Positions 16,900-25,629 of a stretch of DNA of 64,000 nt are shown here, piece by piece. A model generated the notes under the pieces. It was not told where the DNA came from. It was given only the letters and a program-made list of their open reading frames with translations, and did no database searches. Numbering within the stretch: the first letter of the stretch is position 1; each line of letters starts with the position of its first letter. The position numbers and the translations under genes are program-made. Source of the DNA: Rhodoferax sp. TH121 (GTDB taxonomy: Bacteria > Pseudomonadota > Gammaproteobacteria > Burkholderiales > Burkholderiaceae_C); assembly GCF_002251855.1 (NCBI RefSeq), contig NZ_NOXW01000022.1, positions 620,001 to 684,000 on the forward strand. The letters are read 5' to 3'.

Positions 16900-18510
16900 A
16901 TGAACGCACAAAAAACTGCTCTGCTGTCCGTGTCTGACAAGACCGGCATCGTCGAACTCGCCCAGGCTCTGCACGCCCAAGGCGTCAAGCTTCTGTCCAC
17001 CGGCGGCACCGCCAAGTTGCTGGCTGACAAAGGCTTGCCCGTGACCGAAGTAGCCGAGATGACTGGCTTCCCGGAGATGTTGGATGGCCGCGTGAAGACG
17101 CTGCACCCCCGCGTGCACGGTGGCCTGCTGGCACGCCGCGATTTCCCGACGCACATGGCAGCCCTTGCCGAGCATCAGATCAACACCATCGACTTCCTCG
17201 TGGTGAACCTGTACCCGTTTGAAGCCACCGTGGCCAAGCCCGGCTGCACGCTGGAAGACGCGATCGAGAACATCGATATCGGTGGCCCTGCCATGGTGCG
17301 CAGCGCTGCCAAGAATTGGAAAGACGTGGCGGTGCTGACCGACGCAGCACAGTATGAGGCCGTGATTGCAGAGCTGAAAGCCAATGGTGTGGTGAGCGAC
17401 AAGACCAAACTGGGCCTGTCCATCGCCGCCTTCAACCGCATCAGCCAGTACGACGGCGCCATCAGCGACTACCTGTCCGCTATCCAGATTGGTGACGACG
17501 TACCCGCCGGCGACAAGGCGCCGGTGCTGGACCTGTTCCCCGGCCAGAGCAACGGCCGCTTCGTCAAGGTGCAAGACCTGCGCTACGGCGAAAACAGCCA
17601 CCAGCAGGCCGCGTTGTACCGAGACCTGTATCCCGCGCCTGGCTCCCTGGTCACGGCCAAGCAGCTGCAGGGCAAGGAGTTGAGCTACAACAACATCGCC
17701 GATGCCGATGCCGCATGGGAATGCGTGAAGAGTTTTGATACGCCGGCTTGCGTGATCGTCAAGCACGCCAACCCCTGCGGTGTGGCCATCGGTGCCAACG
17801 CCTTGGAGTCTTACAGCAAGGCCTTCCAAACGGATCCCACCAGTGCCTTCGGCGGCATCATCGCGCTGAACTGCGAGTTGGACGAGTCAGCGGCTCAACA
17901 AATCTCCAAGCAGTTTGTGGAAGTGCTGATGGCGCCCAGCTTCACTCCGGCGGCGCTCGAAGTCTTCAAGTCCAAGGTCAACGTGCGTATCCTGCAGATC
18001 GACTTGCCAAAGGGTGGTACCACCGCATGGGATCAGGGCCGCAACCTCATGGACATGAAGCGCATCGGCTCTGGCATCCTGCTACAAACGGCTGATAACC
18101 ACGAGCTGGCACTGAGCGACCTCAAGGTGGTGACCACCAAGCAACCCACGGCTGAAGAACTCAACGACCTGCTGTTTGCCTGGACCGTGGCCAAGTACGT
18201 CAAGTCCAATGCCATCGTCTTCTGCAAGGGCGGCATGACCATGGGCGTGGGTGCGGGCCAGATGAGTCGCTTGGACTCGGCCCGCATAGCCTCCATCAAG
18301 GCCGGCCACGCCAACCTGTCGCTGGCCGGCACGGTGGTGGCCAGCGACGCGTTCTTCCCCTTCCGCGATGGATTGGATGTGGTGGTGGACCACGGTGCCA
18401 CCTGCGTCATCCAGCCCGGTGGTTCCATGCGCGACCAGGAAGTAATTGACGCGGCCAACGAGCGTGGCGTATCCATGGTGTTCAGCGGCGTGCGCCATTT
18501 CCGCCACTAA
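16900..18510 (+). CDS. purH: Bifunctional AICAR formyltransferase / IMP cyclohydrolase
   Basis: 536 residues. Performs the last two steps of IMP synthesis in the cytoplasm. The N-terminal MGS-like IMP cyclohydrolase domain covers about 1-150 ('[32 protein letters not shown]'), and the rest is AICAR transformylase with '[14 protein letters not shown]', the catalytic '[10 protein letters not shown]' and the C-terminal '[19 protein letters not shown]'. Start taken at ATG 16900; an in-frame TTG at 16882 is open but less likely. It follows fis by 70 bases and ends at a strong terminator. Confidence 0.97.
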   Translation: MNAQKTALLSVSDKTGIVELAQALHAQGVKLLSTGGTAKLLADKGLPVTEVAEMTGFPEMLDGRVKTLHPRVHGGLLARRDFPTHMAALAEHQINTIDFLVVNLYPFEATVAKPGCTLEDAIENIDIGGPAMVRSAAKNWKDVAVLTDAAQYEAVIAELKANGVVSDKTKLGLSIAAFNRISQYDGAISDYLSAIQIGDDVPAGDKAPVLDLFPGQSNGRFVKVQDLRYGENSHQQAALYRDLYPAPGSLVTAKQLQGKELSYNNIADADAAWECVKSFDTPACVIVKHANPCGVAIGANALESYSKAFQTDPTSAFGGIIALNCELDESAAQQISKQFVEVLMAPSFTPAALEVFKSKVNVRILQIDLPKGGTTAWDQGRNLMDMKRIGSGILLQTADNHELALSDLKVVTTKQPTAEELNDLLFAWTVAKYVKSNAIVFCKGGMTMGVGAGQMSRLDSARIASIKAGHANLSLAGTVVASDAFFPFRDGLDVVVDHGATCVIQPGGSMRDQEVIDAANERGVSMVFSGVRHFRH

Positions 18511-18536
18511 GCTATTTGCCGAGCCACGCGCAATAC

Positions 18537-18556
18537 AAGCCGCCTTCGGGCGGCTT
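18537..18556 (+). terminator. purH terminator
   Basis: Stem AAGCCGCC / GGCGGCTT closed by a TTCG tetraloop, followed by CTTT, 26 bases past the purH stop. Confidence 0.9.
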
Positions 18557-18574
18557 CTTTGTGCAAAGTTGTCT

Positions 18575-18619
18575 TCTAGCCCGCATGCAATGTGCGCCAG
18601 TAGCTATGTATTACGTAGC
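18575..18619 (+). repeat. Dispersed repeat copy
   Basis: TCTAGCCCGCATGCAATGTG then CGCCAGTAGCTATGTATTACGTAGC. The terminal GTAGC...GTAGC halves differ from other copies only at a few bases. It lies between purH and gmhA. Confidence 0.8.
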
Positions 18620-18702
18620 AAGTCCTGCGTTGCAAAAGGCTCTGTGGGGGCTTGTTCTGGTGAAGTACCGCCGCCGCCAGGGATTGGGCGAAAATCGCCC
18701 CC

Positions 18703-19296
18703 ATGCAACACCACATCACCTCCAGCCTGCAAGAAGCCCACTCCGCTCTGACCAACCTGCTCGCCAACCGGGCAGCCTTGGCCACCATCGAGCAGGCGGC
18801 GCAACTGCTGATCGCCACCTTTGAAAACCAGGGCCGGGTGTATTCCTGTGGCAACGGTGGATCGATGTGCGATGCCATGCACTTCGCCGAGGAGCTGACT
18901 GGCCGTTACCGCAAAGACCGCAAATCACTGGGCGCCACTGCCATCAGCGACGCCGGCCACCTGACCTGCGTGGGCAATGACCACGGTTACGAACAGGTGT
19001 TTGCCCGCTACGTCGAAGGCCACGGCCGGGCTGGTGATTGCCTGGTGGCACTGAGCACTAGCGGCACCAGCAAGAACGTCATCAAGGCTGCCGAAGCCGC
19101 CAAGGCGATGGGCATGAAGGTCATCATCCTCAGCGGCAAGCGCAGCGAGAAGCTGGAGCCCCTGAGCGATGTCTACATCTGCACCCCCGGAGGCACCTAC
19201 GCCGACCGGGTGCAGGAGCTGCACATCAAGGTGTTGCACATCCTGATCGAGTTGATCGAGCGGCACTTCTTTCCCGCGAACTATGTGGGTGAGTGA
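18703..19296 (+). CDS. gmhA: Phosphoheptose isomerase
   Basis: 197 residues, a SIS-domain enzyme that converts sedoheptulose 7-phosphate to D-glycero-manno-heptose 7-phosphate for lipopolysaccharide core. The sequence 'SCGNGGSMCDAMHFAEELTGRYR' closely follows GmhA, as do 'STSGTSKNVIKAAEAAKAMGMKVI' and the C-terminal 'ELHIKVLHILIELIE' with zinc-binding His. One ligand-region residue differs from E. coli (GGSMCD against GGSHCD). The DiaA replication protein is a related alternative but fits less well. Confidence 0.9.
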   Translation: MQHHITSSLQEAHSALTNLLANRAALATIEQAAQLLIATFENQGRVYSCGNGGSMCDAMHFAEELTGRYRKDRKSLGATAISDAGHLTCVGNDHGYEQVFARYVEGHGRAGDCLVALSTSGTSKNVIKAAEAAKAMGMKVIILSGKRSEKLEPLSDVYICTPGGTYADRVQELHIKVLHILIELIERHFFPANYVGE

Positions 19297-19330
19297 TGTC
19301 CGCCAGTGATCAAATGCGCTGAAACATATG

Positions 19331-19361
19331 GGGGCTAGAGGTGAAATTGACCTCTAGCCCC
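19331..19361. repeat. 12-bp perfect hairpin between gmhA and hemL
   Basis: GGGGCTAGAGGT (19331-19342) and ACCTCTAGCCCC (19350-19361) are exact reverse complements around GAAATTG. It joins two opposed GGCTAGAGG modules of the dispersed repeat between convergent genes. It may act as a terminator for both, though a clear T run is missing. Confidence 0.8.
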
Positions 19362-19397
19362 TATGGGGTATGCGCTGACAGCTTCTATTTTGATAGC
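19353..19397 (+). repeat. Dispersed repeat copy overlapping the hemL 3' end
   Basis: TCTAGCCCCTATGGGGTATG then CGCTGACAGCTTCTATTTTGATAGC. The last 13 bases supply the hemL stop codon and its final codons. Confidence 0.8.
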
Positions 19398-20689
19398 AAC
19401 TTAAAGACCTCGCCTGCAGCCGCCACAGTTTCAGCGATGTCTGCATCGGTGTGTGCTGCGCTCATGAAGCCGGCCTCGTACAGCGCTGGGGCGATGTAGA
19501 TGCCGCGGTCAAGCAGGCCGTGGAACAGGGTGTTGAAGCGGGCGTTGTCCGTGGTCATCACTTTGGTGTAGTTCTGTGGCAAATCCTTGAACAGGAAGAA
19601 GCCGAACATCCCGCCCTCACTGTCACCACAGAAATCCACACCGGCCTTGTCAGCCTCGGCTTGCAAGCCACGGATCAGGCTCTGGGTCTTGCGGCCCAGG
19701 TCTTCGTAGAAACCGGGTTTGCCGATCTCCTTGAGGGTCGCCAAGCCGCAGGCCGTTGCCACCGGATTACCAGACAGGGTGCCGGCCTGGTAGACCGGCC
19801 CCAGTGGCGCGAGCTGCTCCATCACCGCGCGCTTGCCGCCAAAGGCCGCCAGCGGCATGCCGCCGCCAATCACCTTGCCCAGCACCGTCATGTCCGGCTC
19901 GAAACCGGGAATGCTGCGGGCGTACACGCTTTGCGCGCTGCCAAAGGCCACCCGCAAGCCGGTCATCACCTCGTCAAACACAAACAGCGCGCCGTAATGG
20001 GTGCACAGCTCGCGGCAGCGTTTCATGAATGGCACGCTGGCACGCACAAAGTTCATGTTGCCAGCGATCGGTTCGATCATCAGGCAGGCCAGTTCTTTGC
20101 CGTGCAGCGCAAAAGCCTCTTCAAGCTGCTGGAGGTTGTTGTACTCCAGCACCAGCGTGTGCTGTACCACTTCGGGGGGCACACCGGCGCTGGTGGGGTT
20201 GCCAAAGGTGGCCAGCCCCGAGCCAGCCTTTACCAGCAGCGCATCGGCATGGCCGTGGTAACAGCCCTCGAACTTCAAAATCTTGCTGCGGCCGGTGGCA
20301 CCACGCGCCAGACGGATGGCGCTCATGCCGGCCTCGGTACCACTGCTGACCAGACGCACCATGTCCATGCTGGGCACGCGCTCCAAAATGGCTTCGGCCA
20401 GCTCCACCTCGCGCTCGGTAGGGGCGCCGAAGGAGAAACCATCGATGGCCGCTTTCTGTACCGCCTCCAGCACAGCCGGGTGGCCATGGCCCAGGATCAT
20501 GGGGCCCCAGGAGCCGATGTAATCAATATGGCGCTTGCCATTGGCGTCCCAGAAGTAAGCGCCTTGGGCGCGCTGCACAAAGCGTGGTGTGCCGCCCACG
20601 GCTTTGAACGCGCGCACGGGCGAGTTCACTCCGCCAGGAATCACGCGCTTGGCGCGTTCGAACAGGGCTTGGTTGTGATCAATGGACAT
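19385..20689 (-). CDS. hemL: Glutamate-1-semialdehyde 2,1-aminomutase
   Basis: 434 residues, full length. A PLP enzyme giving 5-aminolevulinate for tetrapyrrole (heme) synthesis. N-terminal '[26 protein letters not shown]' and the PLP lysine Lys272 in '[17 protein letters not shown]' are diagnostic. It lies 18 bases downstream of thiD on the same strand, probably co-transcribed. The last codons and stop (KLLSK-stop) are written by a dispersed repeat copy. Confidence 0.97.
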   Translation of the reverse strand: MSIDHNQALFERAKRVIPGGVNSPVRAFKAVGGTPRFVQRAQGAYFWDANGKRHIDYIGSWGPMILGHGHPAVLEAVQKAAIDGFSFGAPTEREVELAEAILERVPSMDMVRLVSSGTEAGMSAIRLARGATGRSKILKFEGCYHGHADALLVKAGSGLATFGNPTSAGVPPEVVQHTLVLEYNNLQQLEEAFALHGKELACLMIEPIAGNMNFVRASVPFMKRCRELCTHYGALFVFDEVMTGLRVAFGSAQSVYARSIPGFEPDMTVLGKVIGGGMPLAAFGGKRAVMEQLAPLGPVYQAGTLSGNPVATACGLATLKEIGKPGFYEDLGRKTQSLIRGLQAEADKAGVDFCGDSEGGMFGFFLFKDLPQNYTKVMTTDNARFNTLFHGLLDRGIYIAPALYEAGFMSAAHTDADIAETVAAAGEVFKLLSK

Positions 20690-20707
20690 ACGGAGGGCAA
20701 AGAGAGG

Positions 20708-21619
20708 TCAGTGGCGGGTGGCGTGTGGAGGCAGGTCGAAGTCCACATCGTCTGGTGTGTCTTCATCGTCGGATTCAGGATGGGCCCAGAACAGGCGGTC
20801 AGGAATGATCTGGCCCATGCCCGGCCGAAAGCCGCTCTCCAGGCAACGATCCAGGTAGCTCAGAGCTTCTGTGACGGCTTCGGTCAGTTCAGTGCCGCTG
20901 GCAATCAGGGCCGCCAGGGCGGCGGACAAGGTGTCACCCGCGCCGGTGAACACGGCTTCGAACCGCTCGAACTTCTCACTGCACAAAACTGCGGTGGGTG
21001 ACGCCAGAACGTTGTCGATGAACTGGTCTGGCAGGGGAATACCGGTGACCAGTGTGTAGGGCACACCAAAGGCATTGGCGGCTTTGGCAATGTCGCGCGC
21101 GCTCGGGCTTTTGTCGGAACTCCAGTCCGGCAGAAGCCAGCGCGAGAGTGTGCTGTGGTTTCCAACCAACACTGTGGTCTGGGGCAAAAGTAACTCTGTG
21201 CAAGCGTCCTGGTACAGGTCAATCTGGTCGTCCTGCCACCACGAGAGGTTGGGCATGTAGGCCACCAGTGGTACGTCGGCGTAGTCGGATGCGAGTTCGG
21301 CGATCGCGCTCAGGTTCTCGGGCGTTCCGACAAAGCCGACCTTGAAAACCTGGGCTGGCACATCCTCCAGAATTACCCGGGCCTGCTCGGTCACGGCTTC
21401 GTCGTCCAGAGGGAAGTGGTCCACGATTTCCGAGGTGTCTCGGGCGTAAACCCCGGTCACCACCGGCAATGCATGGGCGCCTACCGAGGCAATGGCGCTT
21501 AAGTCTGCCGAGGTGCCGCCGCCGCCGCTGGGGTCGTTGGCATTGAACGCCATAACGCAAGCCGAGGGGCCGTCATCGTCAATTTCTTCTTCGGGAGCGG
21601 GGGAGGGAGATGCCGACAT
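20708..21619 (-). CDS. thiD: Hydroxymethylpyrimidine/phosphomethylpyrimidine kinase family protein
   Basis: 303 residues of ribokinase (PfkB/ThiD) type. N-terminal 'FNANDPSGGGGTSADLSAIASVGAHALPVVTGV' is the ThiD substrate loop and 'VFTGAGDTLSAALAALIASG' holds the anion-hole GAGD with the catalytic aspartate. ThiD phosphorylates HMP and HMP-P for thiamine synthesis. The first 17 residues and the C-terminal tail are strongly acidic (EEEIDDD, ESDDEDTPDDVD), which is unusual for the family. Precedes hemL; divergent from rubredoxin. Confidence 0.85.
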   Translation of the reverse strand: MSASPSPAPEEEIDDDGPSACVMAFNANDPSGGGGTSADLSAIASVGAHALPVVTGVYARDTSEIVDHFPLDDEAVTEQARVILEDVPAQVFKVGFVGTPENLSAIAELASDYADVPLVAYMPNLSWWQDDQIDLYQDACTELLLPQTTVLVGNHSTLSRWLLPDWSSDKSPSARDIAKAANAFGVPYTLVTGIPLPDQFIDNVLASPTAVLCSEKFERFEAVFTGAGDTLSAALAALIASGTELTEAVTEALSYLDRCLESGFRPGMGQIIPDRLFWAHPESDDEDTPDDVDFDLPPHATRH

Positions 21620-21740
21620 CAGGGGTGCCTGTATTGGGGTTTGTCATCAGGCAGAATGGCGAACTTTCAGCGGGCGGCCCGCATTTTCGCAAGAGCTGCT
21701 CTATACAATCGTTGCATTCTATTCGAAGGCCCCTTAAGCT

Positions 21741-21914
21741 GTGACCGATACTAAAACTTGGATGTGCTTGATTTGCGGTTGGATTTATGACGAGGCTACC
21801 GGCGCGCCGGACCACGGCATTGCACCAGGTACCCTCTGGGCTGATGTGCCCATGAACTGGACCTGCCCTGAATGTGGTGCACGCAAAGAAGATTTTGAAA
21901 TGGTGCAGATCTGA
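21741..21914 (+). CDS. rubA: Rubredoxin
   Basis: 57 residues from a GTG start (VTDTKTWMCLICGWIYDEA...). The two iron-binding pairs are 'CLICG' at 9-13 and 'CPECG' near 42-46. 'APGTLWADVPMNWTCPECGARKEDFEMV' is standard rubredoxin. A one-iron electron carrier in the cytoplasm. It lies directly upstream of pilG (gap about 65 bases) and divergent from thiD. Confidence 0.95.
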   Translation: MTDTKTWMCLICGWIYDEATGAPDHGIAPGTLWADVPMNWTCPECGARKEDFEMVQI

Positions 21915-21979
21915 TGCTGCATCGCTGGTGCGGATTTGACCCATCCTGACCGTCCACGCTAGTACTGGAGCAACGTCCC

Positions 21980-22378
21980 TTGAGCACCACAGCACCCACC
22001 TTTAAAGTCCTGGTTATTGACGACAGCAACACCATTCGGCGTAGCGCGGAGATTTTTCTCAAGCAGGGTGGGCACGAAGTGATGCTGGCTGAGGATGGTT
22101 TCGATGCGCTGGCCAAAGTCAATGACTACCAGCCGCACCTGATTTTTTGCGACATCTTGATGCCCCGTCTGGACGGGTACCAGACTTGCGCCATCATCAA
22201 GCGCAATGCCAAGTTTTCCGGGGTCCCTGTGGTCATGTTGTCATCCAAGGATGGTGTCTTTGACAAGGCCCGTGGCCGCATGGTCGGCGCCCAAGACTAC
22301 CTGACCAAACCGTTTACCAAAGACCAGTTGTTGCAAGCTGTGCAGCAATTTGGTGCCGTATTGCAAGGAGCTATGTGA
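21980..22378 (+). CDS. pilG: Twitching motility response regulator PilG
   Basis: 132 residues, a stand-alone CheY-like receiver. Acidic pair 'VIDDSNTIRRSAEIFL', phosphoacceptor in 'FCDILMPRLDGYQTC', and switch residues 'MLSSKDG' and 'YLTKPF'. It starts at TTG 21980, with GGAG nine bases upstream. First gene of the pil-chp row; its stop overlaps the pilH start (TGATG). In type IV pilus systems PilG receives phosphate from ChpA and promotes pilus extension. Confidence 0.9.
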   Translation: MSTTAPTFKVLVIDDSNTIRRSAEIFLKQGGHEVMLAEDGFDALAKVNDYQPHLIFCDILMPRLDGYQTCAIIKRNAKFSGVPVVMLSSKDGVFDKARGRMVGAQDYLTKPFTKDQLLQAVQQFGAVLQGAM

Positions 22379-22743
22379 TGGCTATCACCAAAGTACTGAT
22401 TGTTGATGACTCGAAAACAGAATTGTTGTTTTTGACCGAGTTGCTGCAAAAGAATGGTTTCACCGTGCGGTCTGCCGAGAATGCCGATGAGGCTTTCAAG
22501 CGTCTGTCTGAAGAGAAGCCGCATTTAATTTTGATGGATGTGGTGATGCCGGGCCAAAATGGTTTTCAGTTGACGCGCGCAATCAATCGCACGCCTGAAT
22601 ACTCTGAAATCCCCATCATCATGTGCACAAGCAAGAGCCTGGAGACGGATCGTGTATGGGGTATGCGCCAAGGGGCCAAGGACTACATCACCAAACCGGT
22701 TGATGCGGCTGAGTTGTTCGCAAAAATCAAGGCTTTGGACTGA
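22378..22743 (+). CDS. pilH: Twitching motility response regulator PilH
   Basis: 121 residues, a second single receiver domain: 'VLIVDDSKTELLFLTELLQKNGF', phosphoacceptor Asp in 'LILMDVVMPGQNGFQLTRAI', 'MCTSKSLETDRVWGMRQGAKDYITKPV' as in PilH. Probably a phosphate sink or a retraction-side regulator opposite PilG. The ATG overlaps the pilG TGA by one base, so translation is coupled. Confidence 0.9.
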   Translation: MAITKVLIVDDSKTELLFLTELLQKNGFTVRSAENADEAFKRLSEEKPHLILMDVVMPGQNGFQLTRAINRTPEYSEIPIIMCTSKSLETDRVWGMRQGAKDYITKPVDAAELFAKIKALD

Positions 22744-22755
22744 TCCACACCATCC

Positions 22756-23286
22756 ATGGCCAATAGAGAAGCACTTCGAGAACTCCAAGCCCGCTTGGCC
22801 AGCCGCCTGCAAGCGGCACGTGCAGAGGGTATGTCCGTTGCGTGGCTTGCCGTTCGTGCGGGCGGGCGCAACTACCTGTTTCCTTTGGGGCAGTCGGGTG
22901 AAATCGTTCCCTTGACGCAGTTGCAGGCAGTCCCCTACTCCTTGGATTGGTTCCGGGGCGTCGTCAACATCCGTGGTGGTTTGTTTGGCGTGGTTGATTT
23001 GGCGGGATTTATCGCCATCAGTGGCGGTGGAGTGCGTGAAGAGCCTGCCGTGGCAGAACCTAGCGTGGTAACCCTCAACGCCTTGTTGGAGGTTAACTGT
23101 GCGCTGCAGGTTGATGCCTTGTCCGGTTTGCGTGGGCCAGATGCTTTTGTCTCCTCCAAGCCCGCGCCTGGCGATGCGCCTGTCTACTTCGGCAACCAGT
23201 TTTTTGATGCCGCAGGCGATCAGTGGCAAGAAATCAATTTGCGTACCCTGTCCCAAACCCCCCAGTTTCTGAGCATCAGCGCTTAA
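22756..23286 (+). CDS. pilI: CheW-like adaptor PilI
   Basis: 176 residues with a CheW domain ('RNYLFPLGQSGEIVPLTQLQAVPYSLDWFRGVVNIRGGLFGVVDLAGFI'), the beta-barrel fold that links receptor PilJ to kinase ChpA. Twelve bases after pilH and 22 before pilJ, so surely part of the same transcript. The C-terminal third is less conserved. Confidence 0.9.
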   Translation: MANREALRELQARLASRLQAARAEGMSVAWLAVRAGGRNYLFPLGQSGEIVPLTQLQAVPYSLDWFRGVVNIRGGLFGVVDLAGFIAISGGGVREEPAVAEPSVVTLNALLEVNCALQVDALSGLRGPDAFVSSKPAPGDAPVYFGNQFFDAAGDQWQEINLRTLSQTPQFLSISA

Positions 23287-23308
23287 GTACCACCAGTAAG
23301 GTCCCATC

Positions 23309-25576
23309 ATGTCTGTTGTCGATCAATTGAAAAACCTGTTCTCCAAAAAGCCGCAGGAGTCCGAGTTGGATTCGCGCTTGAGTCTGGCTATGCCCGATGC
23401 GACCGTGGATGCAGTGGGGCAAGAGACGTTGCAAGAGTCCCAGAACGCGCCTTTGCAGGCCGCTGTGGCGCCAGCGGATGCTGGTAGCGAACCGGTAGTC
23501 AACGAAGGTGACTTGGTTTCAGTTCCTGGTCTGGGACGCCGGACGGTACAGCAACACCAACGGACTTTGTCTTTCCTGTTGGCTGGTGCCCTGTTGGTGC
23601 TGGCGGTGGTGGTGTTCATCGTTCTGAGCCAGTCGGACCGTGTGGCCCAGCAGCTGGGTGCCACTGGCCAGTCCTTGATGCAGTCACAACGCCTCGCCAA
23701 GTCCGTATCGCAGGCGGTGGTGGGTAGTGCCCAAGCGTTTCCGGACGTGTCTGAAAGTGCTGGTATCTTGGCGAAATCTGCCCGTGGTTTGCAGTCGGGC
23801 GATGCCGAAATGCGCATTAACGCCTTGGACGAAGAATATGCGCCGGAACTCGGCAAGGTGATTCCCTTGGTCGAGCGTGCAGAGAAGAACGCAAAGGCTG
23901 TGATGAGCCAACAGAAGATGCTGACGCAAATTGGCTCTGCGTTGCGCCTGATTAACCGTCAATCGTCCGACTTGCTGGAAATTGCGGAAACCGTGGCCTC
24001 CCTGAAACTGCAACAAAACGCGCCAGCCGTAGAAATTTCGGCGGTGGGGCAACTGGTGATGTTGACTCAGCGTATTGGTAAGTCGTCCAACGAATTCTTG
24101 ACGGCTGAAGGTGTGAGCCCCGAAGCGGTGTTCTTGCTTGGCAAGGACTTGAACACGTTCAAGGAAATTTCCGAAGCGCTCTTGTCTGGCAGTACCGAAT
24201 TGCGTCTGACCGCGACCAAAGATCCTGCCACGCGCGAGCAACTCGAAGCATTGATCAAGATGTACGAAGAAACCCGTGTTCAAGCTGGCGCTATTCTTGG
24301 CAACTTGCAAGGCTTGGTGTCGGCGCGTGAGGCGCAGGGCGCCATCATTGCAGACAGTGAGCCACTGCGCCGTAACCTTGAAGAGCTGCAGACCAAGCTG
24401 TCCAGCCAGGCCGGTATCGGTGGCGGTTCTTTGGCCATCATGGTTGCCGCAGCGGCTTTCGCGCTCTTGTGTGCAGGTGGCCTGTCGTATGTGCAGCTGC
24501 AGGACAGCCGCAAGCGTCAAGTTCTGGCTGAAGACCAACGGCTCGAAGCCGAGCGCCAGGAGCACGAAGCCAAACGCGTCAATGACGCTAACCAGGCTGC
24601 TATTTTGCGGTTGATGAACGAATTGCAGACAGTGGCTGAGGGTGATTTGACCCAAGAAGCCACGGTGACAGAAGACATTACTGGCGCTATTGCCGATTCG
24701 GTGAATTACACCGTGGAAGAGTTGCGCTCTCTGGTGTCCAACGTCCAAAACACGGCGGCCCGTGTGGCCCAAACCACTGCCGATGTGGATGCCACGTCTA
24801 CCGAGCTGCTTGCAGCCTCCAATGAGCAACTGCACGAGATTCGTGAAACCGGTAAGTCCGTGGTGGATATGGCGGGACGCATTAACGAAGTGTCTGCCCA
24901 AGCGCAAGAGTCTGCTGCGGTAGCCCGTCAGTCGCTGCAAGCTGCTGAGACCGGCCTGCAAGCGGTGCAGAATGCGATCGGTGGTATGAACTCCATCCGA
25001 GACCAGATCCAGGAAACCTCCAAGCGCATTAAGCGCCTCGGTGAGTCTTCACAGGAAATTGGTGAAATTACAGAGCTGATTTCGGACATTACCGAACAGA
25101 CCAACGTGCTGGCTTTGAATGCAGCCATTCAGGCGGCATCTGCGGGTGAAGCCGGTCGCGGCTTCTCGGTGGTGGCGGAAGAAGTGCAGCGTCTGGCGGA
25201 GCGTTCCGCCGATGCGACGCGCCAAATCGCGGCGCTGGTGAAGGCCATTCAGACGGATACGCAGGATGCCATCGGCGCTATGGAGCGCTCTACGCAGGGT
25301 GTGGTGGAGGGAGCCAAACTGTCTGACAACGCAGGTACTGCGCTGACCGAAATTGACCGCGTGTCCCGCCGTGTGGCCGATCTGATTGAGCAGATTTCGA
25401 ACTCTGCATCGCGTGAAGCCGGTTTGGCCAACGTGGTGGCGGATAACATCCAGCACATTTTTGCGGTAACTGAACAGACCGGAGAAGGTACACGCGCCAC
25501 GGCCAATCAGGTGCGTGAGCTGTCCCGTATGGCAGAAGAGCTGCGCCAGTCGGTATCCCGATTCAAGATCGCCTGA
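23309..25576 (+). CDS. pilJ: Type IV pilus methyl-accepting chemotaxis protein PilJ
   Basis: 755 residues. Order: a cytoplasmic N-terminal tail rich in Gln and Glu (1-88), TM1 about 90-112 ('LSFLLAGALLVLAVVVFIVLS'), a periplasmic domain with two PilJ-type helical repeats (each ending in 'QRIGKSSNEF' / 'QSLMQSQRLAKSV' text), TM2 about 372-395, a HAMP-like stretch, then a long signalling coiled coil with the conserved hairpin 'ISDITEQTNVLALNAAIQAASAGEAGRGFSVVAEEVQRLAERS'. It senses surface or pilus signals and controls ChpA. The N-terminal tail is longer than in the Pseudomonas protein. Confidence 0.93.
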   Translation: MSVVDQLKNLFSKKPQESELDSRLSLAMPDATVDAVGQETLQESQNAPLQAAVAPADAGSEPVVNEGDLVSVPGLGRRTVQQHQRTLSFLLAGALLVLAVVVFIVLSQSDRVAQQLGATGQSLMQSQRLAKSVSQAVVGSAQAFPDVSESAGILAKSARGLQSGDAEMRINALDEEYAPELGKVIPLVERAEKNAKAVMSQQKMLTQIGSALRLINRQSSDLLEIAETVASLKLQQNAPAVEISAVGQLVMLTQRIGKSSNEFLTAEGVSPEAVFLLGKDLNTFKEISEALLSGSTELRLTATKDPATREQLEALIKMYEETRVQAGAILGNLQGLVSAREAQGAIIADSEPLRRNLEELQTKLSSQAGIGGGSLAIMVAAAAFALLCAGGLSYVQLQDSRKRQVLAEDQRLEAERQEHEAKRVNDANQAAILRLMNELQTVAEGDLTQEATVTEDITGAIADSVNYTVEELRSLVSNVQNTAARVAQTTADVDATSTELLAASNEQLHEIRETGKSVVDMAGRINEVSAQAQESAAVARQSLQAAETGLQAVQNAIGGMNSIRDQIQETSKRIKRLGESSQEIGEITELISDITEQTNVLALNAAIQAASAGEAGRGFSVVAEEVQRLAERSADATRQIAALVKAIQTDTQDAIGAMERSTQGVVEGAKLSDNAGTALTEIDRVSRRVADLIEQISNSASREAGLANVVADNIQHIFAVTEQTGEGTRATANQVRELSRMAEELRQSVSRFKIA

Positions 25577-25629
25577 CCTCCATGTCACGCCTTCACCCCG
25601 CCCCGTGAGATCCAGGAGAGTCTGAACCC

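Noticed and set aside
15448-17829. A 793-codon minus-strand open frame opposite dusB, fis and purH
   Set aside because: The same mirror-frame effect; its text is rich in His, Gly, Gln and Val with no domain, and it would span three firm genes.
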